From assembly GCA_964443805.1 (NCBI GenBank), contig CAYUEQ010000006.1, positions 1 through 29,126 of the forward strand: a DNA stretch of 29,126 nucleotides, in the 5' to 3' direction. Positions 14,591 to 22,803 of this stretch are shown one piece after another; the first letter of the stretch is position 1, and each line of letters starts with the position of its first letter. Position numbers and translations under genes: made by a program. The notes beneath the pieces were generated by a model. It had not been told where the DNA came from, searched no databases, and saw only the letters and a list, made by a program, of their open reading frames with translations. Source of the DNA: CAYUEQ01 sp964443805. GTDB lineage: Bacteria > Bacillota_I > Bacilli_A > RF39 > UBA660.

Positions 14591-16408
14591 CTATTTAAAG
14601 TACTCTTGATACCAAACTATGAATACATATATTGTCCATATTTTTTTATAATTGTCTTTTTTATTGTTTATATGATCATCTAATAACTTCATAATTTTTT
14701 TTGTGTTAAATATTTCATTTGCTATATCACTATTAAATTTTATTTTTATATCATTATAAAATTCTTCTGTTTTCATCCATTCTCTTAGTGGAACTGGAAA
14801 ACCTAATTTCTTTTTATTATATGATTCATTTGGAATTACTTTTTTAGCAGCTAATCTTAATGCTAACTTAGTATTTTCTTTAGTAACTTTAGCATTTTCA
14901 GGTAGAGTTTTTGCTATATTGAATACTTCTACATCAGCAAAAGGTGATCTTCCTTCAATAGAATGAGCCATTGTCATTTTATCTGCTTTTTGAAATATAT
15001 CATTTGCTAACCAGAAATTTATATCTATTGCTTGCATTTTTATTATATCTGATTGATTCTTTTGTTCTTTATAAACGTTTTTTGTTATTACTTTATTTTT
15101 TATATTTTTTATTTTTTTCTTAACAATTTTATTTCTTTCTTTTTCGCTAAATACTTTATTAACACCAATATATTCTTCTTCTAATGTTCTGCCTCTTCTT
15201 ATTAAAAAGTTTATTCCTCTTACCTCAGGTAGTAAAGATGCAATATTTGCAATTATTCTTCTTATTGAAAAAGGAATTTTATTATATATAGATACATCAA
15301 CATCTTTTCTATAATAATTATATCCTCCAAATAATTCATCAGCACCTTCACCAGATAGAACAACTTTAACGTTTTCGCTGGCTAATTTTGATACAAAATA
15401 AAGTGATATTGCTGCTGGATCTGCTATTGGATCATCTAAATGATACATTATTTTAGGTATATTGCTTAAATATTCTTCTTTATTAATTTCAATACTTTTA
15501 TTAGTTAAACCTAGTCTATTGGTTAAATCTGTTGCTAGTTTTATTTCATTATATTTTGGTATATTATAGCCTGCTGTAAATGTTTTATTAGGCTTCCCCA
15601 ATGCAACTAGATAAGAAGAATCAATACCACTAGATAAAAATGAACCTACCTCTACATCTGATATCATATGTTTTTTTACTGAATCTTCCATAATTTCAGC
15701 AATAGGTTGTACAAAATCTTCAGTAGTTCCTTCTTGTTCATCAAATTTTAAGTTGAAATATTTTTTTGTTTTAAAATTGTTATCTTTTAAAGTAAAGTAA
15801 TGTCCTGCTTCTAACTTAAATACATTTTTAAAAAAGGTTTCGTTAGTAGGAACGTATCCAAAAGATAAATATGAATGTAATACATCTAAATTTAATTCTT
15901 TTTTAAAGTTAGGATAATCTAAAAATGATTTTATTTCCGATGCGAATAAGAATTCTTCGTTTTGATGATAGTAATAAAATGGTTTTACTCCAAAATGATC
16001 TCTAGCTCCAAAAACTTTTTTAGTTTCGATATTATAAATAACAAATGCAAACATCCCTCGTAAATGATTAACTACTTTTTCTTTATATTCCTCATAAGCA
16101 TATAGAATTACTTCTGTATCAGTTTTAGTTTTAAATTTATAACCTTTTTTTTCTAAATCTTCTTTTAATTCTAGATAGTTATATATCTTTCCATTAAAGA
16201 TTATACTTAGTGTTTTATCATGATTAAATATAGGTTGTCCAGTTTTAGTATCTAGGATAGAAAGATGCATATAACCAAGAGCAATATCATCATTAATGTA
16301 TGTCCCAGAGCCATCAGGCCCTCGATGTTTTATTCTTTGCATCATTCCATCTAAAACTTCATCTTTTTTTGTAACTTTATTACTTATAAAACCTGTAATT
16401 CCACTCAT
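14591..16408 (-). CDS. asnB: Asparagine synthetase AsnB homologue with substituted glutaminase site
   Basis: A 605-residue protein with class II amidotransferase (about 1-210) and ATP-pyrophosphatase (about 215-600) domains. The synthetase half looks intact: PP-loop FLSSGIDSSYL, VVLSGEGADELFGGYNYY and DKMTMAHSIEGRSPF. It should adenylate aspartate and add ammonia. The glutaminase half is altered. The N-terminal nucleophile Cys is Ser (ATG-AGT-GGA, MSGITGF instead of MCGI/FVGF), the usual NGEIYN is NGKIYN (Glu to Lys, codon AAG), and the Arg of the RLSI motif is His (MHLSI). AsnB Cys mutants lose glutamine use, so this is probably an ammonia-dependent enzyme or has another role. AAGAGAG lies upstream of ATG 16408. 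It is monocistronic, with its own promoter at 16455-16483. Confidence 0.9.
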   Translation of the reverse strand: MSGITGFISNKVTKKDEVLDGMMQRIKHRGPDGSGTYINDDIALGYMHLSILDTKTGQPIFNHDKTLSIIFNGKIYNYLELKEDLEKKGYKFKTKTDTEVILYAYEEYKEKVVNHLRGMFAFVIYNIETKKVFGARDHFGVKPFYYYHQNEEFLFASEIKSFLDYPNFKKELNLDVLHSYLSFGYVPTNETFFKNVFKLEAGHYFTLKDNNFKTKKYFNLKFDEQEGTTEDFVQPIAEIMEDSVKKHMISDVEVGSFLSSGIDSSYLVALGKPNKTFTAGYNIPKYNEIKLATDLTNRLGLTNKSIEINKEEYLSNIPKIMYHLDDPIADPAAISLYFVSKLASENVKVVLSGEGADELFGGYNYYRKDVDVSIYNKIPFSIRRIIANIASLLPEVRGINFLIRRGRTLEEEYIGVNKVFSEKERNKIVKKKIKNIKNKVITKNVYKEQKNQSDIIKMQAIDINFWLANDIFQKADKMTMAHSIEGRSPFADVEVFNIAKTLPENAKVTKENTKLALRLAAKKVIPNESYNKKKLGFPVPLREWMKTEEFYNDIKIKFNSDIANEIFNTKKIMKLLDDHINNKKDNYKKIWTIYVFIVWYQEYFK

Positions 16409-16454
16409 TTAAATCATACTCTCTTATTTATATATTTCTATTTCTTCTTAATTA

Positions 16455-16483
16455 ATTATACATTAAAAAAGAAGAGCAGTAAA
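16455..16483 (-). promoter_or_regulatory. asnB promoter, -35 in a terminator loop
   Basis: TTTACT (16483-16478 on the minus strand), 17 nt, TATAAT (16460-16455). The -35 hexamer is exactly the 6-nt loop of the terminator hairpin at 16469-16492. Confidence 0.7.
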
Positions 16484-16492
16484 GCTCATCTT
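16463..16492 (-). terminator. Second terminator upstream of asnB
   Basis: AAGATGAGC (16492-16484 on the minus strand) pairs with GCTCTTCTT (16477-16469) with one T-T mismatch, loop TTTACT, followed by T residues. It insulates asnB from the YihY operon. Confidence 0.75.
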
Positions 16493-16551
16493 GCATATTA
16501 CTTTTTAATATCCATTAGTAATTTAATACTAGGTTGATATCAAAATTTATT

Positions 16552-16586
16552 TAAAAAGTACACTTAGTAATATACGTGTGTACCTT
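16552..16586 (-). terminator. Terminator of the YihY operon
   Basis: GTACAC (16583-16578 on the minus strand) pairs with GTGTAC (16563-16558), extended by A-T and G-U pairs on both sides, with a 14-nt loop and a TTTTT tail. It lies just past the YihY stop codon at 16595. Confidence 0.75.
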
Positions 16587-16594
16587 CTTATTAT

Positions 16595-17449
16595 CTACTT
16601 TTGCTCCTTTTTAATGCCAGCATTTTTTGCCAGTTCAAGCTCGTTTTCGGTATTACTATTAATTGCTAGTCCCCAAACAAATATTGTTGTTAAAATGTAT
16701 AGCCAAAGCATTAAAATAACTATATTTGAAAGACCAGCATAAATTAATTGATAGTTAGATGCATAGTTACTTATATAAAACGAATAAATAGCGGTTGCAA
16801 TTCCCCATCCAAAAGTTGTGAATAATGATCCATAGGTTACATTAGCACTTGCTATTTTTTTATCAGGTGCCATAGTATAAATAAATTTTAATAAAACAAA
16901 CATAACAAACCAAGATACTGGACCTTTTAATATTCTTAAAATTGATATGATTTTTAAAGAAATATTTTTATTTATATCCATATACAATATTAAATCAACA
17001 ATTTTGTTACCAAAGACTGGTACTACTAGTATAAATACTACTAAAATTACTATGATAAGAGTCATCATAATCGACTTAACTCTGTTTTTAATAATATTAT
17101 TACTTCTAATTTTATAAATTGAATTTGCTGCAATGATTATGGAACGTGCACCATTAGATGCAATATAAAATGCAATTATTAGGAAAACAAAGAATTGAAA
17201 GTCTACTTGTGAACCAGCATCAATCATTGGACTTATCATACTAACTATTTCTGTTCCAAAAGCTTTATCAAAAAAATCACTAATAAAACTCATTGGTAGA
17301 TTAAATAAAGATGCTGCATAAGCAATTATTGTTATAACAGGAACAACTGATAGTACTACAAAAAAAGCTAGTTGTCCTGGTAATATAGACATTTCCGGCT
17401 TTTTTATTATGTTTAAAAACTTTTTATAATATCGCTTTATTCTTTTCAT
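16595..17449 (-). CDS. YihY/BrkB-family membrane protein
   Basis: A 284-residue protein with about six membrane segments. It opens with a basic cytoplasmic N-terminus and the family motif LPGQLAFFVVLSVVPVI, then YIASNGARSIIIAANSIY in the middle and LMLWLYILTTIFVWGLAIN near the C-terminus. These match YihY (formerly called RNase BN in error); the function is unsettled and membrane transport has been suggested. The start ATG overlaps the stop of the upstream GGDEF gene by one base (TAATG), and AGAGAG in the upstream coding end serves as ribosome site. It is the last gene of a three-gene operon followed by two terminators. Confidence 0.9.
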   Translation of the reverse strand: MKRIKRYYKKFLNIIKKPEMSILPGQLAFFVVLSVVPVITIIAYAASLFNLPMSFISDFFDKAFGTEIVSMISPMIDAGSQVDFQFFVFLIIAFYIASNGARSIIIAANSIYKIRSNNIIKNRVKSIMMTLIIVILVVFILVVPVFGNKIVDLILYMDINKNISLKIISILRILKGPVSWFVMFVLLKFIYTMAPDKKIASANVTYGSLFTTFGWGIATAIYSFYISNYASNYQLIYAGLSNIVILMLWLYILTTIFVWGLAINSNTENELELAKNAGIKKEQK

Positions 17450-19479
17450 TATTCTTTACTCTCTTTTTTAGCTCTCATTGCAATTGCTGCTTCATTAATA
17501 GCATCATCTATTAATTTCATATCATCAGTAATCATACTATAACCTATTGCAGCACCGTACTCATAAGGTAATTTCTTAAATTCTTTATATAGTTTTCTAA
17601 TGTAATTACCTATTTGTCTTTCATTATAATCTATTAAGTATATTAAAAATTCATTACCATCAGTTCTAATAATATCACTATTATCAAGTTGAGTTTTAAT
17701 CAATATATTTGCTGCTGCTTGAATCTGTCTATCCCCTTCTTCATGACCATAGGTATCATTAACTAACTTCATACTATTTAAATCTACTATAATAATAGCT
17801 TGTGGGTAAATTGTGTTTTTATCCCAATTTTCAATATTTTCTTTTAAATAATTTCTATTTTTTAATGAAGTTAACATATCAATAAATAACATCTTATCTT
17901 CTTTTTTTATTCTTTTTTGAATTAGAATTTTTTTAGATGAACGATACAATACGATTGCTAAAATAATTACAATAATAAATATATAGAATAAATATTTAGC
18001 TAACGATGATAAAAATGTTCCTGCTTTTAATGTCGTATCATGATTATAAATTCCTAAAACTTGCATTTCTGCTGGATTTAAAGTCATAAAGTAATTGCTA
18101 GCTAATTTATACAGTGTTGCATCTCCATTTACACTAAAATTATAGACATTATCTAAACTAGCAGAATAACGAACAGTGTAATCTACTTTTTCATTTTGGA
18201 GATAAAAATCAAAGATATTTTTATCAATTAAAATTATTTCATCCTCTTTAAACAATTTTTTTAATTCTTTTTCATTTTTATAATTTTTAATATTTATGTT
18301 TTCATAATTTTTTAAATGCGATTCTAATTTACTGTTTTTTAAGACATAAACATCTTTATTTTCTAATCCTTTTAATGATGAAATAGTTAAAGAATTATTG
18401 TCTTTGGCTATAATGTAATAGTTTATATTCATTAGTGAAGGTAATTCTGAAAAACTACTTTTATTATCATAATAGTTAAAATATAAATCAATATTCCCTT
18501 TTAAAATTGATTTCTTTAAATCATCAAAGTTTTTATATCTTGTATAATCAAACTCTATTCCACTAAAGTTAGTTAATTTTTGGAGATAAACATTAATTAT
18601 TCCCCCATAAGAACCACCTTTAATTATTTCATATGGACTTTGATTTACAAAACCTACCTTATATACTTTACTTGTTAAAATATCTTGATCTTTATTAGTT
18701 ATATTTAAATTATCAATAAATGTTTTTAAATTATTAGTATTATAAAGTTTATCAAATTTTACATCATACCAATTATTATAAAATTTCCTTACTATTGATG
18801 CTAGAGTTTTATCTCCTTCTAAAGAAATCACATAATAAGTTTTTATATCAGAAAAATGATGAATTATTGCTAGTTCATTAGTTAAAATATAATCTATGTA
18901 TTCGTTTTGTGGTACTAAAATATAGTCAACATTTTGATTTTTATCTAGCTCTCCATTAAATGCAGTAAGTAGAGCTTCTTTATTATCTAATAATTCATAA
19001 TTTAATTTATTATTAATATACTTGTTAATATGTTTTTCATCACTTTTAATAATTCCTACTTTTTTAGTTAAAAAATTATCAATATCAGTAATTATTTCAT
19101 TGTTTTTACTTACTAGTACATAGTGATCTACATATAGTATCAAATCTTTATCTGTAATAACCTTTTTAACATCAAATGATAGTTCATTTGATTTTTCATC
19201 TCCAAGTTGAAATGATCTTTCGTTAATAGATAAATTATGTTCTTTAGAAAAGTCTTTGATAAAGTCAAAGAATACACCATTTCCTTCATTTCCAAATACA
19301 TTTACATTATTTAAAACATTAGCATTAATTACTGTTGATGCTTTGTTGTTTATCCATTCCTTTTCACTATATGTTAATTTATTTTCATCTCTAAAATAAT
19401 TATAAACAAAAAAACCAATAATTAATAAAACTGCAACAACTACAATTATAGTTATTTTTATCTTTTTATTTTTTTTCAA
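17449..19479 (-). CDS. SBP-GGDEF sensor protein with substituted GGDEF motif
   Basis: A 676-residue protein. An N-terminal membrane anchor (about 9-27) leads to two extracellular regions resembling bacterial solute-binding family 3 domains. The second, about 270-480, begins YKVGFVNQSPYEIIKGGSYGG. A second TM follows (LFYIFIIVIILAIVLY), then a cytoplasmic GGDEF domain (about 530-676). The GGDEF domain keeps VDLNSMKLVNDTYGH, including the first metal Asp and the substrate Asn. However, the signature GG[DE]EF reads DGNEF (607-611), so the second acidic metal ligand is Asn. No clear RxxD inhibitory site is seen. It may bind rather than make c-di-GMP, or be a degenerate signalling module. The start is TTG 19479 behind GAAGGATGG; it lies 12 nt after the small membrane protein gene. 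Confidence 0.85.
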   Translation of the reverse strand: MKKNKKIKITIIVVVAVLLIIGFFVYNYFRDENKLTYSEKEWINNKASTVINANVLNNVNVFGNEGNGVFFDFIKDFSKEHNLSINERSFQLGDEKSNELSFDVKKVITDKDLILYVDHYVLVSKNNEIITDIDNFLTKKVGIIKSDEKHINKYINNKLNYELLDNKEALLTAFNGELDKNQNVDYILVPQNEYIDYILTNELAIIHHFSDIKTYYVISLEGDKTLASIVRKFYNNWYDVKFDKLYNTNNLKTFIDNLNITNKDQDILTSKVYKVGFVNQSPYEIIKGGSYGGIINVYLQKLTNFSGIEFDYTRYKNFDDLKKSILKGNIDLYFNYYDNKSSFSELPSLMNINYYIIAKDNNSLTISSLKGLENKDVYVLKNSKLESHLKNYENINIKNYKNEKELKKLFKEDEIILIDKNIFDFYLQNEKVDYTVRYSASLDNVYNFSVNGDATLYKLASNYFMTLNPAEMQVLGIYNHDTTLKAGTFLSSLAKYLFYIFIIVIILAIVLYRSSKKILIQKRIKKEDKMLFIDMLTSLKNRNYLKENIENWDKNTIYPQAIIIVDLNSMKLVNDTYGHEEGDRQIQAAANILIKTQLDNSDIIRTDGNEFLIYLIDYNERQIGNYIRKLYKEFKKLPYEYGAAIGYSMITDDMKLIDDAINEAAIAMRAKKESKE

Positions 19480-19491
19480 TTAAACCATCCT

Positions 19492-20010
19492 TCACGATTC
19501 ATCGTCAATATTTGGATTTTTTTCTTTTTCCGGTATTGGCGTATTGTTATTCCAAATAATATTTACATTACTTTTGTTTTTAGCACCCATTATTGTAAAA
19601 CCTTCAGCATCATCTTTACTTTCTTTGTTCAAAGTAAAGTGGATGTCATAAACATTCTTAACCTCATCTGATATTGAATCTAGAGCAAGAACAGCTTGAC
19701 TTTCACTGTCTACAAGTGTTGCTGATTCATTACATTCTATATGAATATAAATGATTCTGCCTGTAATGTTTATATTAGCGCTTGCTATTATTTCGCTATC
19801 TTCTAACATCTTCAATATCTCTTTTTGTTCTTTTTTTGAAACTGAAATATTTTCTATAAGTTTTAATCTATTACCATATTTATTTTTATTAATACCCATA
19901 AAAAAATAATTCAAAGACAAAATCAGCATTAATACAATACATACAATAGCAACTATCATTAGTATTGCAAAGACACGATTTTCATAATAAAACTTTTTTA
20001 ATTTTTCCAC
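19492..20010 (-). CDS. Unknown single-pass membrane protein upstream of the GGDEF gene
   Basis: A 172-residue protein: short basic N-terminus, one membrane helix at about 15-37 (FAILMIVAIVCIVLMLIL), then an outward-facing alpha/beta domain of about 100 residues. That domain contains KLIENISVSKKEQKEILK and ASANINITGRIIYIHIEC, and ends in an acidic, Pro/Asn-rich tail. I do not recognise it. It could be a partner or periplasm-side regulator of the SBP-GGDEF receptor, since it is first in the same operon. The start is GTG 20010 with GGGGTG upstream; the promoter is at 20038-20066. Confidence 0.78.
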   Translation of the reverse strand: MEKLKKFYYENRVFAILMIVAIVCIVLMLILSLNYFFMGINKNKYGNRLKLIENISVSKKEQKEILKMLEDSEIIASANINITGRIIYIHIECNESATLVDSESQAVLALDSISDEVKNVYDIHFTLNKESKDDAEGFTIMGAKNKSNVNIIWNNNTPIPEKEKNPNIDDES

Positions 20011-20037
20011 TAAATCACCCCATTTATAGGTATTATA

Positions 20038-20066
20038 ATTATACTACAATCTAAGTTCTTGTGCAA
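20038..20066 (-). promoter_or_regulatory. Promoter of the GGDEF-YihY operon
   Basis: TTGCAC (20066-20061 on the minus strand), exactly 17 nt, TATAAT (20043-20038). Confidence 0.75.
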
Positions 20067-20097
20067 TATTTTATCTGATATCTAATTATATGCACGT

Positions 20098-20131
20098 AAA
20101 AAACAAAGAATTTCAACTTAAATATTCCTTG
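20098..20131 (-). terminator. Terminator of the pcrA-galU-ligA operon
   Basis: CAAGGAAT (20131-20124 on the minus strand) pairs with ATTCTTTG (20111-20104), 8 bp with one G-U, 12-nt loop, then TTTTTT. The 5' arm is the last codons of ligA. Confidence 0.65.
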
Positions 20132-22086
20132 ATTTTTTCTTCCTCCCAAATTTCAATTCCAAGTTCTAGTGCTTTATTATATTTACTTCCTGGATCACTT
20201 CCAGTTATTACTGCAGTTGTGTTTTTACTTACAGTTCCAGTAATATTTCCACCATAGCTTTCAATTATTTCTTTTAATTCATTTCTTTTTATAAATGATA
20301 AAGAGCCCGTTATTACAAAGTTTTTATTATTAAATATTTCATTATCAATTACATTTGCTCCTAAATAATTCATGTTTACACCAACTTGTTTTAAGGAGTT
20401 AATCAATTCTTGATTTTTTTCGTTTTTAAAGAAGTTTATTATACTGATAGAAATAATTGGTCCAATATCTCTTATTTTATTTAAATTTTCTTCTATTTCA
20501 ACACTCAAATTATCAATGTTTTTATATTCTTCTGCTAATATTTTAGCTGTTTTAGTTCCAACATTAGGTATTCCTAGTCCAAATAAAAGATGTTCTAAAG
20601 ATTTTGATTTACTATTTTCAATATTAGTAATTAGATTAGATATACTTTTTTCTCCAAAGCCTTCTAATTTAACCAATGTTTCTTTCTTATCTTTTAAATA
20701 ATATATATCAACAATATTAGTAATAATTTGAAGATTATAAAAGTATTCTACTATTTTTTCACCAAGGCCTTCAATATTCATAGCATTTCTTGATGCGAAA
20801 TGAATAATACTTTCAATATTTATTCGATCGCATAAATCATTTTGACAAAAATAATCGATATTAGTTTTACTAGGTACTAATACTGAACTACAAATAGGAC
20901 ATGTTTTAACCATCTCAAACTTAGTTTCTAAACCACTTCTTCTTTCAACTAAAGGTTTTATAACCTCCGGGATTATATCCCCTGCTTTTCTAATCAGGAC
21001 AAAATCCCCAATTCTTATATCTTTATTAAGTATATTCTCAGCATTATGAAGTGTTGCTCTTGATACAGTTGAACCATCTACTTTAACTGGTTCTAATACA
21101 GCATTAGGAGTTATTTGCCCTGTTCTTCCCACAGTAAAGATAATATCAGTTAATTTAGTAATCGCCTCTTCTGCTGGAAATTTATAAGCTACAGCCCATC
21201 TAGGATGTCTAACTGTATTTCCAATTAGTTTTTGATCTTCTACATTATTTAGCTTTATTACAATTCCATCTATTTCATATGGTAAAGTTGTTCTTTTATC
21301 AGTAAATTTTTTAATATAATCTAAAACAGAATCAGGAGTAGAACACATTTCTGCATTTGGGTTTACTGGTAGTCCTTGCTGCTTTATATACATTAAATTA
21401 TCATAATGAGTTTCCAATGGACTATTTGGTATATGGTATAAAAATATATCTAATTCTCTTTTTTTAGCAATCGAACTATCTAATTGTCTAATTGAACCTG
21501 CTGCTGCATTTCTTGGATTTTGAAATAAAGGTAAATTATCTTCTTGTCTAATTTTATTTAATTTGTTAAAAGTATCTTTTTTCATGAAAATTTCTCCATG
21601 AACGATTAAATCAATTTCTTCTTTTAGTTTTAATGGTAAAGTTTTAATAGTTCTAACATTATGAGTTATATCTTCACCAATTGTTCCATTTCCTCTAGTA
21701 GCAGCAGTTTTTAAAATACCTTTTTCATAATAAAGAGCAACTGCTAAGCCATCTAATTTTAATTCACAAACATATTCTGGATTTTTTACTTGTTTTTTGA
21801 TTCTTTTATCAAATTCTATTACATCATTTTCATTAAAAGCATTGGAAAGACTTAAAAGTTGATATAAATGAGTTACTTTATCTAAAGATGCTAGTGTTTG
21901 TCCACCTACTTTATTAGTTGGTGAATCGGACTTTTTTAAATTAGGAAAGTTCTTTTCTATCTCAATTAATTCTTGCATATATCGATCATATTCAGCATCA
22001 GTCAAAGAAGGATTATCATTTGTATAATAATCAACGTTGGCAGCATTTATTATTTGAATTAACTCTTCATATCTTTTGTTAAGCAT
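20113..22086 (-). CDS. ligA: NAD-dependent DNA ligase LigA
   Basis: A 657-residue ligase that seals nicks in replication and repair using NAD. It has domain Ia (residues 1-60, with YYTNDNPSLTDAEYDRY), the adenylation core with Lys110 in ELKLDG, and an OB domain with ILNKDIRIGDFVLIRKAGDI. A four-Cys zinc site follows (CPIC and CQNDLC), then helix-hairpin-helix repeats (GFGEKSISNLI, GIPNVGTKTAKIL) and a C-terminal BRCT domain (about 585-657, FVITGSLSFIKRNEL). The length is typical and all domains are present. The ribosome site is AAAAGGTG across the galU stop; ATG 22086 starts 3 nt after it. It is the last gene of pcrA-galU-ligA. Confidence 0.97.
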   Translation of the reverse strand: MLNKRYEELIQIINAANVDYYTNDNPSLTDAEYDRYMQELIEIEKNFPNLKKSDSPTNKVGGQTLASLDKVTHLYQLLSLSNAFNENDVIEFDKRIKKQVKNPEYVCELKLDGLAVALYYEKGILKTAATRGNGTIGEDITHNVRTIKTLPLKLKEEIDLIVHGEIFMKKDTFNKLNKIRQEDNLPLFQNPRNAAAGSIRQLDSSIAKKRELDIFLYHIPNSPLETHYDNLMYIKQQGLPVNPNAEMCSTPDSVLDYIKKFTDKRTTLPYEIDGIVIKLNNVEDQKLIGNTVRHPRWAVAYKFPAEEAITKLTDIIFTVGRTGQITPNAVLEPVKVDGSTVSRATLHNAENILNKDIRIGDFVLIRKAGDIIPEVIKPLVERRSGLETKFEMVKTCPICSSVLVPSKTNIDYFCQNDLCDRINIESIIHFASRNAMNIEGLGEKIVEYFYNLQIITNIVDIYYLKDKKETLVKLEGFGEKSISNLITNIENSKSKSLEHLLFGLGIPNVGTKTAKILAEEYKNIDNLSVEIEENLNKIRDIGPIISISIINFFKNEKNQELINSLKQVGVNMNYLGANVIDNEIFNNKNFVITGSLSFIKRNELKEIIESYGGNITGTVSKNTTAVITGSDPGSKYNKALELGIEIWEEEKIKEYLS

Positions 22087-22089
22087 TTA

Positions 22090-22803
22090 CTACACCTTTT
22101 CTTTTACAAATTTTTCTAGTTCTTTTTTAATTTCTTTATGTTTTAAACCAAACATAATATTAGCTTTTATATAACCAAATTTACTACCAATATCATAATA
22201 AGTTCCATTGATTATACATGCAGTAAAGTTATCATCTTTTTCTCTTAATAACTCCATTGCATCAGTAAAGTTATATTCTCCTCGTATGTCTTTTTTTAAA
22301 TTATCAATACAATCAAATATATCACTATGAACTATATATCTTCCTAAACCAGCTATATTAGATGGCGCTTGTTCAATTGATGGTTTTTCAATAATTCCTT
22401 TAATTTCATTATCTTCATCTAATTTCATTATTCCATAATTTGGAATTAACTTTTTTTCTACTTCTAAACAACCGATAATATTACGATTGGTTTCTTTATT
22501 AAGATTTATCAATTGTAATAAAGCCGGAGTTTTGCANNNNNNNNNNNNNNNNNNNNNNNNNNNNNNNNNNNNNNNNNNNNNNNNNNNNNNNNNNNNNNNN
22601 NNNNNNNNNNNNNNNNNNNNNNNNNNNNNNNNNNNNGTAATAAAGATTATCTCTTCTATTCCACTATCCATACATTCTTTTACAATTTTATGAATAGCAG
22701 GTTGATCAACAATTGGTAACATTTCTTTAGCAATTGATTTTGTTATAGGTAAAAATCTAGTCCCCATTCCTGCAACTGGAATAACTGCTTTTTTTATTTT
22801 CAT
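22090..22803 (-). CDS. galU: UTP-glucose-1-phosphate uridylyltransferase GalU/GtaB, interrupted by an assembly gap
   Basis: It makes UDP-glucose from UTP and glucose 1-phosphate for glycolipids, teichoic acid decoration or capsule. The N-terminus has the nucleotidyltransferase motif AGMGTRFLPITKSIAKEML, and after the gap come EVEKKLIPNYGIMKL, IIEKP, GLGRYIVHSDIF and a GxKxGY-type end (GSKFGYIKANI). The 100 N at 22537-22636 remove the region around the second metal Asp. Aligned by eye to B. subtilis GtaB (near 290 residues), about 80-85 residues are missing, whereas 100 nt cover only 34 codons. The real gap is therefore about 250 nt, and the preserved frame is chance. ATG 22803 overlaps the pcrA stop by one base (TAATG). 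Confidence 0.9.
   Translation of the reverse strand: MKIKKAVIPVAGMGTRFLPITKSIAKEMLPIVDQPAIHKIVKECMDSGIEEIIFIXXXXXXXXXXXXXXXXXXXXXXXXXXXXXXXXXXCKTPALLQLINLNKETNRNIIGCLEVEKKLIPNYGIMKLDEDNEIKGIIEKPSIEQAPSNIAGLGRYIVHSDIFDCIDNLKKDIRGEYNFTDAMELLREKDDNFTACIINGTYYDIGSKFGYIKANIMFGLKHKEIKKELEKFVKEKV
22537..22636. other. Assembly gap of 100 N
   Basis: Exactly 100 N, the usual placeholder for a gap of unknown length. It lies inside galU. Confidence 0.99.

Noticed and set aside
16409..16594. T-box or other amino-acid riboswitch upstream of asnB
   Set aside because: No T-box sequence is present. The region holds two terminators of the upstream operon and a promoter whose leader is too short for a riboswitch.
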